Shown here: one piece after another, positions 21,992 to 30,013 of the stretch
Numbering within the stretch: position 1 is the stretch's first letter
Layout: every line of letters starts with the position of its first letter
DNA from: Oscillospiraceae bacterium
GTDB lineage: Bacteria; Bacillota; Clostridia; Oscillospirales; Oscillospiraceae
Direction: 5' to 3'
DNA: 64,000 nucleotides
Assembly (NCBI GenBank): GCA_017535635.1
Contig: JAFXTU010000011.1
Coordinates: forward strand, 1 to 64,000
Notes under the pieces: model-generated
Databases searched by the model: none
The model's input: only the letters and a program-made list of their open reading frames with translations
Told to the model about the DNA's origin: nothing
Position numbers and translations under genes: made by a program

Positions 21992-24442
21992 ATGTATACG
22001 TTCAAACCCTATACCCAGCGTGTGGCCCGGCTCCGGGATGCGGTCCGGGACCGGCTCATGGTGGCGGACGCGGAAAAGGCGCGGCTGCAGCTGGAAGCGA
22101 AGAAAAAGTACGTCAAGTATCCCCCCATGCTCCAGAAGCCCTATATCTCGCTCTACGTGCTGGAGCGGATGCCCCTGAACCTCCAGGAGGACGAATTCTT
22201 CTTCGGCGGCCTGGGTAACCGGGGCTGGGGCGGCGCCGGGGGCTCTAAGTGGCTGAGCGTGGACATTGAGAACACCTGGCCCATCCAGGCCGACGGGCTC
22301 CACCACGCCCCGGACGACGACCCCTTCTATTCCCACCAGAAGATGGCCATCTCCCCGGAGGACCTGAAGGAGCTGCGGGAGATCGCCAAAGAGCAGAGCC
22401 TGATGGACGGGGGCTTTGGGGCCGAGGACTGGCTCCCCGACGGGGTGCAGGAGCTCTTTGTCCTCCAGGCCAACCCCTCCGGGAAGATCGGCGGCTGGCC
22501 CATCTACCTGCCTCCCGGACACCTGACCCCCGGCTACCAGAACATCCTGCGCCAGGGCTACGGCGCGATCCGCAAGCAGGCTCAGGACTGGCTGGATGAG
22601 CACGAGGGCAACATCATGGGGGACGACATCGGCAAGTACATGTTCTACAAGGCCGCCACCGTGGCCTGCGACGGGGCCATTGCCCTCACCCGGCGCTATG
22701 CCGCCCTGGCCCGGGAGCTGGCGGAGAAGGCCGAAACCCCGGAGAAGAAGGCGGAATACCTGAAAAGGGCCGAAAGCCTGGATCACATCGCCACCGAGAC
22801 CCCCCGGGGCTTCTGGGAGGCCTGCCAGATGGCCATGCTCTACGACGTGTTCCTCAAGGCGGACAACGACCCCGGCGTCATCAGCATGGGCCGCTTCGAC
22901 CAGTACACCTGGCCCTACCTGAAAAAGGAGCTGGAGGAGGGGACCATCACCCTGGAGGAGGCCCAGGAGCTGGTGGACGGCTTCTTCCTGAAGATCAACA
23001 CCTTCTACGGCGGCGGCTTCGGCAAGACCTCCCAGACCGCCGGCATCGGCAATTCCTTCCAGCACACCACCATCGGCGGCACCGATCCCCTCACCGGGGA
23101 GGACGCGGTGAACCCGGTGTCCTACATGGTGCTGGAGACTATGGCCCGGCTGAACCTCCACGACCCCACCATCTCCCTGCGGGTCACCAAGAACACCCCC
23201 AAGGAGATGTGGGACTGTGCCATGGCGGCGGCCTCCCGGGTGGGCGGCCTGCCCCTGATGCAGAACGACGACGTGATCATTCCCGCCCTGATGAAGGAGG
23301 TGGGCTTCTCTCTGGAGGATGCCCGGAACTTCGCCTTCATCGGCTGCCAGGAGATCACCGGCTCCGGCAACGACTACCCCGCCCCCAACGGCTCGGCCAT
23401 GGGCCACAACGGCATCTTCTGGGCCATCGCCCTGGTCATGGCCATCAACAACGGCATCAATCCCATCAACGGGGCCCAGTGCCCCCCGAAGGTCCGCTCC
23501 GGCTACCTCTACGACATGGAGACCATGGAGGACGTGCGCTCCGCCTTCGAGAAGATCTGCACCTGGATGCTCACCTGGTCCGCCTCCCTGAACAACCTGA
23601 CGGAGCACGAGTACCCCCGCCTCTTCCCCTTCCCCAACCTCTCCATCTCCACGGAGGGCTGCATGGAGTCCGGCAAGGACGTGTCCGAGGGCGGCGCGAA
23701 ATACAACTCCTACGGCGGGACCGCCACGGGCCTCGCCACCACCGCCGACTCCCTCACCGCCCTGAAATACATGGTCTATGACAAGAAGCTGGTCTCCCGG
23801 GAAGAATTTCTCCAGGCCATCCTGGACGACTGGGAGGGGCACGAGGCCCTGCGGCAGCGGGTGCTGAACCAGGTCCCCCACTACGGCAACAACGACCCCT
23901 ACGCCGACGACGAGATGAAGTACGTCATGGACCTGTACTACAACATCACCAGGGCCTTCTCCACCTGCCGCTGCAAGGTCTACAAGTGCGGCACCTTCGG
24001 CGCCTCTGACCACGTGGTCCAGGGGGAGATCACCTGGGCGACGCCGGACGGGCGCAAGACCGGGGAGCCCATTGCCGACGCTTGCAGCCCGGGCCAGGGC
24101 AGGGACACCCACGGGCCCACCAGCGTGTTCTGCTCCGCGGTGAACTTCGACCACGGCCATTATCTGGACGGCATGGCCCTGAACCTGAAGATCCACCCCT
24201 CCTCTCTGAAATCGGACGACGGCGTGGATAAGCTGGAGGACATGACCAGGACCTACTTCGACCAGGGAGGCATGGAGATCCAGTACAACGTGGTGGACGC
24301 CGACACCCTGCGCCAGGCCCAGCAGCACCCGGAGGACTACCACAACCTGGTGGTGCGGATCGCGGGCTTCTCCGCCTACTTCGTGGACATGACCACCGAG
24401 ATGCAGAACGACATCATCGCCCGGGCGGAGCACCGGGTGTAA
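21992..24442 (+). CDS. Glycyl radical enzyme (pyruvate formate-lyase superfamily), function unassigned
   Basis: 816 residues, the usual size for the family. The catalytic loop reads FIGCQEITGSG: thiyl Cys C452 and, two residues on, E454, the position of the general base in dehydratase/lyase members. The radical Gly is G792 in VVRIAGFSAYFVDM near the C-terminus. C-Q-E in place of the common C-V-E, and a Thr/Ser/Gly-rich stretch after it, set it apart from the second copy at 31762. It lacks the double-Cys site of pyruvate formate-lyase itself. No PflA-like activating enzyme is adjacent, so activation must come from elsewhere. Divergent from the broken flavoenzyme; the space between (21830-21991) holds an AT-rich TATTATAT patch, probably the promoter region. 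Cytoplasmic and oxygen-sensitive. Confidence 0.85.
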   Translation: MYTFKPYTQRVARLRDAVRDRLMVADAEKARLQLEAKKKYVKYPPMLQKPYISLYVLERMPLNLQEDEFFFGGLGNRGWGGAGGSKWLSVDIENTWPIQADGLHHAPDDDPFYSHQKMAISPEDLKELREIAKEQSLMDGGFGAEDWLPDGVQELFVLQANPSGKIGGWPIYLPPGHLTPGYQNILRQGYGAIRKQAQDWLDEHEGNIMGDDIGKYMFYKAATVACDGAIALTRRYAALARELAEKAETPEKKAEYLKRAESLDHIATETPRGFWEACQMAMLYDVFLKADNDPGVISMGRFDQYTWPYLKKELEEGTITLEEAQELVDGFFLKINTFYGGGFGKTSQTAGIGNSFQHTTIGGTDPLTGEDAVNPVSYMVLETMARLNLHDPTISLRVTKNTPKEMWDCAMAAASRVGGLPLMQNDDVIIPALMKEVGFSLEDARNFAFIGCQEITGSGNDYPAPNGSAMGHNGIFWAIALVMAINNGINPINGAQCPPKVRSGYLYDMETMEDVRSAFEKICTWMLTWSASLNNLTEHEYPRLFPFPNLSISTEGCMESGKDVSEGGAKYNSYGGTATGLATTADSLTALKYMVYDKKLVSREEFLQAILDDWEGHEALRQRVLNQVPHYGNNDPYADDEMKYVMDLYYNITRAFSTCRCKVYKCGTFGASDHVVQGEITWATPDGRKTGEPIADACSPGQGRDTHGPTSVFCSAVNFDHGHYLDGMALNLKIHPSSLKSDDGVDKLEDMTRTYFDQGGMEIQYNVVDADTLRQAQQHPEDYHNLVVRIAGFSAYFVDMTTEMQNDIIARAEHRV

Positions 24443-24484
24443 GTCCCCGGCGCTTCCCCTGCGGAAGAACGTTTTGATCCTTTT

Positions 24485-24514
24485 CCCCCGCCTTGCCCCC
24501 GGGCGAGGCGGGGG
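24485..24514 (+). terminator. GC-rich stem-loop after glycyl radical enzyme gene
   Basis: A 14-base arm CCCCCGCCTTGCCC faces GGGCGAGGCGGGGG with one wobble pair. No T-run follows, so termination strength is doubtful. Confidence 0.4.
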
Positions 24515-24608
24515 CTTCTGAACGCCTCCGGGGATGTATCGTTATTATTTCCCGGCGGGATGGCAAGCTCCGGTTTCCGCCGTCCCAATCGCCGGAACAG
24601 AGGTCAAT

Positions 24609-25052
24609 ATGATCATTTCGGTAGACGAAACCAATCTGTTTCAGGCCGCGGCGGTCCATTCCGTCTCCTGGAAGGAAGCTCACCGTTCCTTCTGCTCTGG
24701 CGCGTTTGTAGAGCTGCACACGCCGGAACGCCAGAGGGAATACCTGCGGGAGAAAATGGCCCACGGGAGCAGGCTCTATCTGCTGGTCGAGGAAGAACCT
24801 GTGGGGATCGTGTCGGTGACGGGCAATCGGATCGAGGACCTGTATGTGCTTCCGGAGAAGCAGAACAGGGGGTACGGGACGAAGCTGCTCCGATACGCGA
24901 TGGAACAGTGCGCGGGGACGCCGACGCTGTGGATCCTGGAAAACAACGCAAATGCGGAACGCCTGTACCGTAGGATGGGGTTCCGGCCCACCGGCAGGAG
25001 ACATTCGGTCCCGAACGGCCTGGATGAGGTCGAATTCGCCCTGGGGGGCTGA
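24609..25052 (+). CDS. GNAT-family N-acetyltransferase
   Basis: 147 residues from the ATG with AGAGGT upstream; an in-frame ATG at 24534 would add 25 residues unlike a GNAT start. The acetyl-CoA pyrophosphate loop is clear: VLPEKQNRGYGTKLL (QxxGxG). The following strand/helix WILENNANAERLYRRMGFRPTG is typical GNAT motif B. Transfers an acetyl group to an amine; substrate unknown. Single gene between a stem-loop and a non-coding repeat region. Confidence 0.8.
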   Translation: MIISVDETNLFQAAAVHSVSWKEAHRSFCSGAFVELHTPERQREYLREKMAHGSRLYLLVEEEPVGIVSVTGNRIEDLYVLPEKQNRGYGTKLLRYAMEQCAGTPTLWILENNANAERLYRRMGFRPTGRRHSVPNGLDEVEFALGG

Positions 25053-25530
25053 CCGGGGAAGGGCAGGAAAGAAGCCTCCCTCTCTGAAGCAGTGTCGGTG
25101 ACTTAAGGAAGCCCCCGTCCGTCATTGCGAACCAGTGCGCACACTGGTGTGGCAATCCGTTTTTCCCGTCCCGCCCGCAGGCGACTGCCTTCCCCTTCGT
25201 CGTCGCTCAGGGGAATGGGCAATATCCGCGTAAACGCGAATACCGCCAAGATCCCCCTGGCTCCTCCTCTCCAAAACGGAACGAGACGTTCCGTTTTGGG
25301 AAGGACGTTTTGCTGGATGAGGGACGAAGACCGCAGGGGTCCCTTTTATGGGGCTTGCGCCCCATCGTTCCGCATCGCGGAACTTCCCTCATCAGTCACC
25401 TTCGGTGACAGCTTCCCCAGAGGGGAAGCCAGGGGTGCGGATCGATAAGCTGTCCGGTTTTATAGTCAGAGGCAGGGGCATTTCGCCCCTGCCTCCTGCT
25501 GACTTCGGAATAGATTCACGTTCCAGGTTC
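25053..25530. repeat. Gene-free stretch filled with hairpin repeats
   Basis: No convincing coding frame. It contains a series of separate hairpins: ACCAGTG/CACTGGT flanked by ATTGC/GCAAT (25124-25156); CCAAAACGGAACG with its exact complement (25271-25299); ATGGGGC/GCCCCAT (25348-25365); GTTCCGC/GCGGAAC (25367-25383); GTCACC/GGTGAC (25395-25409); GCTTCCCC/GGGGAAGC (25411-25429). Phrases such as CGTCATTGCGAACCAGTG and GTCACCTTCGGTGACAGC look like interspersed non-coding repeats that I recall from gut Firmicute genomes. Probably a composite of REP/MITE-like elements. Confidence 0.65.
25469..25495 (-). terminator. Stem-loop at the end of the VTC cassette
   Basis: 11-bp perfect stem GAGGCAGGGGC with complement and a 5-base loop, 36 bases past the stop at 25531. 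The minus-strand tail (TATAAAA) is only weakly T-rich. Confidence 0.5.
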
Positions 25531-27456
25531 TCAGGTATTTTTCCTGAATCCCGCGGCCAAGAGGATACCTACCACCAGCACTGCCGCTGCCGCGCCCAGC
25601 ATAAGCCAGATCCCCGTGCCTATGGACGTTTCCTCTGCTTCGGCGGATTCCGTCCCTTCCTTGGGTTCTGTCTGGACCGGGGAAAAGCTCCCCGCCTCCG
25701 TGTCGCCGTTTTCCATATCCGGCGGGCTGGGGAGGTCCGCAGGCTCCCCGCCGCTCTCCCCGCTCTCGTCCCAGTCCGGCGAGCTGGGGGGAGCCGCAGG
25801 TTCGCCGCTGTTCTCCCCGCTCTGTCCCCAGGGTCCGGGACGCCCCGACGGCATCGTTCCGTCCTCGCCGCCGCTCCGCTCCGGGGGCGTGGGGCGGCCG
25901 GAGAAGTCCGTTGCGCCGTCACCGCTCTGCTCCGGCGGGGTGAAGCCGCCTGTGCTCTGTCCGCCGCCGGGCTGCATTCCGCCCCCCATGCCGCCCATAT
26001 TTCCCATGCCGCCCATGCCGCCGCTTGTCCCCAACTGGGTCGTAGTATCGCTGAGGGTCACCTCCTGCCATTCGTCGCCCGCGCAGAGGGTGTAGGTCTC
26101 CCCCAAAGTGAGGGCCGGGCTGCTGAAGGCCACGGAGGAGTAGGCGCAGGGGGGCGTGTAGGAGAGGACTTCGCTCCCCGCCGCGTCCAGGACCCGGAAG
26201 GCTTCTCCCGCCGGGGCGGCGGCATCCAGGTTGTAGAGTATCGCGCACTGGGTGGAGGATGCGCTGAACGCCTCTGCCATGCTGGAGCCGCCGCAGGCCA
26301 CCACCGTGCCGCCGGTAACGATCAGCTCGCCGCCGCTCTCGCTGCCGTAGTCCAGGGCGTTGTTGCCCCCGTCCCCCGGCAGGCTGACGAGGATCGTCCC
26401 CCCCTCGATATAGATGCTGCCGTTGGAATCCAGGCCGTCCGCGTCCCGTCCGGTTTCATTGATCACGGTGACCTTGCCGCCGCTGACGCGGATCCAGGTC
26501 TCTGCCGAAGTGCCGGTCGTCTCCGTCTGCGGCAGGGCTTCGCCGCCCATGCCGCCGAAGGGTCCCATGCCGCCCGTGCCGGAAACAGCCCCGTTGGCGT
26601 TGATGCCGTCGTCGCTGGGGTAGACGGTGACATCGCCCCCCGCGATGTGGACGGTGACGGCCTCCAGGCCCTCATAGCATTCCGGGATGAGGATGGTCCC
26701 GCTCTCCACATAGAGCTCGCCGTCCGAGTGGATGGCGTCGTCCCCGGCGCGGACCGTCAAGTCTGCTCCCCGGAATCGGAAGCTGTCGTTCACATGGATG
26801 CCGTCCTGGGGCGCGGTGACGGTGATCGTGCCGCCGGTGACGACCAGGCTGTCGTTTGCGTCAATACCGTGCTTATAATTCGCCGTGACCGTCAAACTCC
26901 CGCTGCCGTTGATGGTGAGATCGTCGTGGGCGAAGATCGCCCCGCCGGTGCCGTCCTCCAGGGCTGCGGCGGAATAGTCCGCGCCGCTGGTGAAGGAGTT
27001 GGCGCTGCCCTCTGCCAGGGTCAGGAATACCTTTTCCGCCTGGTCGATGATGAGGCAGGCGTCGTCGGCGCAGCTTACCTCCACGCCCTCCAGCCGCAGC
27101 CAGACCTTGGAGGAGTCGTAGGCGTCCACGGTGATGCTGCCGTCCGTGAGGGTGCCGGAGAGGACGTACCACCCGCCCCCGGCGATCACCACGCCGCCGT
27201 CGTAGGCGTAGGCGCCGCTGCCGCTCACCTTCGCGCTGTCGCCGGAGAGGGTGATATAGGTGGTATAGGCGTTGTCCTCCCAGCTCCCGTCCAGGTCGTT
27301 TTCGGTGAAGTACCCGGTGCCGGCATAGCCCTCGGCGTCCTCGTCCGCCGCGGCCCGGAGTCCCAGCTTTTCCCCGTTCATGAAGCCCGCGGTGAGAAGC
27401 AGCGTCAGCAGCAGCACAAGAATGCAGACCCTGTCGATGTTCTTATGCGTTGACAC
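25531..27456 (-). CDS. Cthe_2159-type carbohydrate-binding beta-helix protein, membrane-anchored
   Basis: 641 residues. N-terminal signal/anchor helix (residues 8-25). Residues about 55-430 are a right-handed beta-helix of the Cthe_2159 family (DUF4353): repeated turns such as DDLTINGSGSLTVTANYKHG, DDAIHSDGELYVESGT and DDGINANGAVSG. Then comes a Gly/Met/Pro-rich linker (GGMGGMGNMGGMGGG, Pro-Ser-Gly repeats) and a C-terminal transmembrane helix followed by FRKNT. Family members bind acidic polysaccharides such as pectin. Last gene of a three-gene set with DUF4956 and VTC proteins, 14 bases after DUF4956. It is likely displayed outside the membrane across the wall. Confidence 0.85.
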   Translation of the reverse strand: MSTHKNIDRVCILVLLLTLLLTAGFMNGEKLGLRAAADEDAEGYAGTGYFTENDLDGSWEDNAYTTYITLSGDSAKVSGSGAYAYDGGVVIAGGGWYVLSGTLTDGSITVDAYDSSKVWLRLEGVEVSCADDACLIIDQAEKVFLTLAEGSANSFTSGADYSAAALEDGTGGAIFAHDDLTINGSGSLTVTANYKHGIDANDSLVVTGGTITVTAPQDGIHVNDSFRFRGADLTVRAGDDAIHSDGELYVESGTILIPECYEGLEAVTVHIAGGDVTVYPSDDGINANGAVSGTGGMGPFGGMGGEALPQTETTGTSAETWIRVSGGKVTVINETGRDADGLDSNGSIYIEGGTILVSLPGDGGNNALDYGSESGGELIVTGGTVVACGGSSMAEAFSASSTQCAILYNLDAAAPAGEAFRVLDAAGSEVLSYTPPCAYSSVAFSSPALTLGETYTLCAGDEWQEVTLSDTTTQLGTSGGMGGMGNMGGMGGGMQPGGGQSTGGFTPPEQSGDGATDFSGRPTPPERSGGEDGTMPSGRPGPWGQSGENSGEPAAPPSSPDWDESGESGGEPADLPSPPDMENGDTEAGSFSPVQTEPKEGTESAEAEETSIGTGIWLMLGAAAAVLVVGILLAAGFRKNT

Positions 27457-27470
27457 TTCGCTCCCTCCCC

Positions 27471-28142
27471 TCAGCCCATGTAGTCGCCGTTATAGCTCAC
27501 CAGCACCGCGCTCTGCACGCCGGGGAGCTGGGCCAGCTCGTTCACAAAATCCGTGTTGTCGTCCTTGAGGCGGATCTCCAGGTTAAGCTCCACGCTTCCC
27601 CTGCGGGCCGTTTTGCTCTTGACGCTGCACTTTTTCGTCTTTTGGGCCAGGAATTCGGAGGCCGTCTGCTCGGCGGCGTGGTCCTCGCAGGAAAGGACCA
27701 CGATATATGGATTGGAGCTCTCCTTCCGGTTGGCGAAGACCAGCAGGATGACGCCGATGACCACGCTGCCGAACACCGCCAGGGGGATGAGCCCCGCCGC
27801 CAGCACGATGCCCGCCGCGATGGCCCAGAAGAGGAAGGCGATGTCCATGGGCTCCTTGATGGCGGTGCGGAAGCGGACGATGGAAAGAGCGCCCACCATG
27901 CCCAGGGACAGGACCACGTTGCTGGTCACCGCCAGGATTACCAAAGTGGTGATCATCGTCAGGGCCACCAGGGTCACGCCGAAGGAGGAGGAGTACATCA
28001 CCCCCGCATAGGTCTTTTTGTAGACGAAGAAGATGAAGAGGCCCACCCCGAAGGCCAGCACCAGCGCCAGGACCATGTCCAGAAGGCTCACGCTGCTCAC
28101 GTTCTCCAGAAAGCTGGATTTAAAGATGTCCGAAAAATTCAT
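27471..28142 (-). CDS. DUF4956 membrane protein
   Basis: 223 residues. Four hydrophobic helices lie in residues 20-140 (LLDMVLALVLAFGVGLFIFF and later segments), with the signature loop MVGALSIVRFRTAIKEPMDI characteristic of DUF4956. A soluble C-terminal domain of about 80 residues ends the protein. The biochemical role is unknown; the family is repeatedly found with VTC-type polyphosphate polymerases, as here (24 bases after that gene). It may form a channel or a membrane partner for polymer handling. Confidence 0.88.
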   Translation of the reverse strand: MNFSDIFKSSFLENVSSVSLLDMVLALVLAFGVGLFIFFVYKKTYAGVMYSSSFGVTLVALTMITTLVILAVTSNVVLSLGMVGALSIVRFRTAIKEPMDIAFLFWAIAAGIVLAAGLIPLAVFGSVVIGVILLVFANRKESSNPYIVVLSCEDHAAEQTASEFLAQKTKKCSVKSKTARRGSVELNLEIRLKDDNTDFVNELAQLPGVQSAVLVSYNGDYMG

Positions 28143-28166
28143 GGCTTATTCTCCTTTGCTGTTTTT

Positions 28167-28844
28167 TCAGCCGTAAATACGGCATTGGGCGTATTTGGAA
28201 AAGGCCCCCGCCCGCCGGTCCGGTACGCTCACCGCGTCCCGGATGATGGAGGGAAGGTACTCGTCCCATTTGACCTCCAGGAGGATGGGCGCGTCTCCCG
28301 CCGGGACGGTGACGGCGCGGGGGTTCAGGAGGTCCGTGCTGTTCAGCCCCGTGCGGATGTCGTAGTCCAGCGTCACCCTCACGTTTCCGGGCCGGAAGAT
28401 GAAGGGCTCCCGGGTGTAGTCCACGAGGGTCCTGGGCCGCAGACCCTGAGAGCGCATCTTGCAGTACAGCTCCCGCACCAGCTCCCGCCCGGAGTCCATC
28501 ATCCAGCTAAGGTCCCCGTCCACCAGCCTCTGCGCCTCTTCGGCGGTGAGGGAGGCGGAGTACTTCGTCCCCAGGCCGCTGCGCTTGCTCTTTTTTTCCA
28601 GGTGGATCACCGAGGGGTCGCAGTTGTAGAGCCGGATGCGAAATTTCTCCCGCAGGTTCACGCCGTCGAGCTTTTCCCGCAGGGCCTTGTCCTCCGGAGT
28701 GTCGAAGTAGAGGCTGCGGATGTGGTATTTCCCGTCCACGGCGTGGGGGTCGCTCTCCGCGATCGCCCCCATCCGCGCCCGGATGGTCAGCAGGTCCAAA
28801 TAGCTGATCGCGTGCTTCCACTCGTGGCGGTATTGGATGTCCAT
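28167..28844 (-). CDS. VTC-domain polyphosphate polymerase-like protein
   Basis: 225 residues, one VTC domain of the tunnel-fold class. It begins YRHEWKHAIS, a form of the R-x-E-x-K signature, and has basic patches lining the tunnel (IHLEKKSKRSGLGTKY, RTLVDYTREPFIF) and acidic metal residues (TLDYDIRT, LLEVKWDEYLPS). Eukaryotic Vtc4 makes polyphosphate from ATP. Bacterial single-domain versions are linked to this cassette, but activity is not shown for all. The ribosome site lies inside the 3' arm of a terminator-like hairpin directly upstream. Confidence 0.85.
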   Translation of the reverse strand: MDIQYRHEWKHAISYLDLLTIRARMGAIAESDPHAVDGKYHIRSLYFDTPEDKALREKLDGVNLREKFRIRLYNCDPSVIHLEKKSKRSGLGTKYSASLTAEEAQRLVDGDLSWMMDSGRELVRELYCKMRSQGLRPRTLVDYTREPFIFRPGNVRVTLDYDIRTGLNSTDLLNPRAVTVPAGDAPILLEVKWDEYLPSIIRDAVSVPDRRAGAFSKYAQCRIYG

Positions 28845-28848
28845 AAGG

Positions 28849-28886
28849 AAAAAACCTCCTTTCCGATGGGTGTCATCGGAAAGGAG
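28849..28886 (-). terminator. Terminator hairpin that also buries the VTC ribosome site
   Basis: On the minus strand a 13-bp perfect stem (CTCCTTTCCGATG and complement, 5-base loop) is followed by TTTTTT, a full intrinsic terminator after the VOC gene. The 3' arm contains GGAAAGGAG, and with the next G forms the AGGAGG site 10 bases before the VTC ATG at 28844. Read-through RNA would fold the ribosome site shut. Confidence 0.7.
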
Positions 28887-28912
28887 TATAGGGAAAGATG
28901 CTTAAAATGTCC

Positions 28913-29368
28913 TTAAAGGCAGGCGGTGACAAAATCAAGAGGTACGTCCATTCTGGCTGCCGTTTCCTCCGGGGACAGGCCCTGCTCCGCAAAACGGAGG
29001 ACCACTGCTTCCAGCTTTTCCCCCACTTCGATGATGTGCCCGTCCGGGTCGTAGAAGCGGACGGCGCGCTGACCCCAGCTGTGCTCCAGCAGCCCATGAA
29101 CATAGCAGATCTCAAAAGCCCCGAGGCGCTTGCAGAAGGCGTCCATGTCCTCCTCTTCGAAATAGAGCTCTCCCGCGTGGTTCGGCAAAACCACCCGGTC
29201 CGTCTGGATCAAGGACTTCCACGTGTCCAGCGTCTGCAGCGCGATCCCGCCCTCCAGCGTGACGTTGGCGCCGAAGTCCGCGACGACCTTCAGCCCCAAC
29301 ACATCCTGGTAGAGCCGTCTGCTCTTCTCCATGTCCGTTACCGCGATCAGCGTGCTTTGATAGTTCAT
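28913..29368 (-). CDS. VOC-family (glyoxalase/dioxygenase-like) protein
   Basis: 151 residues, GGAGGGAGG before the ATG. One VOC domain of two beta-alpha-beta-beta-beta modules: it starts STLIAVTDMEKSRRLYQDVLGLKVV and has YFEEEDMDAFCKRL and AVRFYDPDGHIIEVGE. His and Glu in the last segment are metal-ligand candidates. About 25 extra residues at the end form a small helical domain (GLSPEETAARMDVPLDFV). It could isomerise or cleave a small metabolite. Last gene of the UGSC-like/HAD/VOC operon, 27 bases after the HAD gene. Confidence 0.82.
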   Translation of the reverse strand: MNYQSTLIAVTDMEKSRRLYQDVLGLKVVADFGANVTLEGGIALQTLDTWKSLIQTDRVVLPNHAGELYFEEEDMDAFCKRLGAFEICYVHGLLEHSWGQRAVRFYDPDGHIIEVGEKLEAVVLRFAEQGLSPEETAARMDVPLDFVTACL

Positions 29369-29395
29369 ATGTGCCTCCCTCCGAAGCTCCGACGG

Positions 29396-30013
29396 TCATC
29401 CGCGATAGTGCCACACCCGGAAGCCCGCCGCTTCTCCGGCACGGACATTGGCCTCCGCGTCGTCGATATACAGAGTCTGGGCCGGGTCGATGGGGTACCG
29501 CTCCAGGAAGCGCCGGTAAATCTCCGGGTCAGGCTTGCAGACCTTCTCCCGGGAGGATACCACCTCCCCCTCCGCCTCCTTGAGCCAGGGAAAGGCCTCT
29601 TTGGTCAGGCGGAAGGAGGGCTCCGCGTAATTGCTGAGCAGGAAAACGCGCTTCCCCCTCTCCTTCAGACTGGGGATCGTATGGTACAGGGGCAGGGGAG
29701 TCAGGGTCTCGGGAAAATGCTCCAAAACATAGAGGATGCTCTCGCCCCCGTCCGGGACTCCGGCCTCCAGCGCAATTTCCGCGGCGAGCTCACCGTTGGG
29801 CTTCCGGCTCAGATCGAATTCGTACCAGCGGTGCTCCGGCCCGAAGAGGACGGCCCTCAGCGCGGCCCGGTATTCCTCCGGGAGCAGCAGCACCACCTTT
29901 TCCGGCTCAAAAGTGAGGAGCACGTTCCCCACGTCGAAGACCACAGCCTCCGCCGCCAGGAGCCGCTCGTCCAAGAGAGCATCCTTTCCGACGATGAGTT
30001 CCATCCCCCTCAT
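29396..30013 (-). CDS. HAD-superfamily hydrolase (subfamily IA)
   Basis: 205 residues from an ATG overlapping the preceding stop (ATGA); a second ATG is 9 bases in. HAD motifs: I, VVFDVGNVLLTF (nucleophile Asp, D-x-G form); II, LLSN; III, Lys in KVCKPDPEIY; IV, YIDDAEANV. An alpha-helical cap sits between I and II. Probably a small-molecule phosphatase acting on an intermediate of the same operon. Cytoplasmic. Confidence 0.85.
   Translation of the reverse strand: MRGMELIVGKDALLDERLLAAEAVVFDVGNVLLTFEPEKVVLLLPEEYRAALRAVLFGPEHRWYEFDLSRKPNGELAAEIALEAGVPDGGESILYVLEHFPETLTPLPLYHTIPSLKERGKRVFLLSNYAEPSFRLTKEAFPWLKEAEGEVVSSREKVCKPDPEIYRRFLERYPIDPAQTLYIDDAEANVRAGEAAGFRVWHYRG

Noticed and set aside
21950..24433. 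A continuous minus-strand reading frame of over 800 codons opposite the glycyl radical enzyme
   Set aside because: It is the shadow of a GC-rich gene: low-complexity Gly/Val/His/Leu text, no ribosome site and no recognisable motif, while the plus strand has all family motifs. The same applies to long antisense frames opposite the second glycyl radical enzyme, the hydrolase fusion and the Cthe_2159 gene.
25106..25430. CRISPR array
   Set aside because: The hairpins have different stems and spacings, with no repeated direct repeat and no cas gene.
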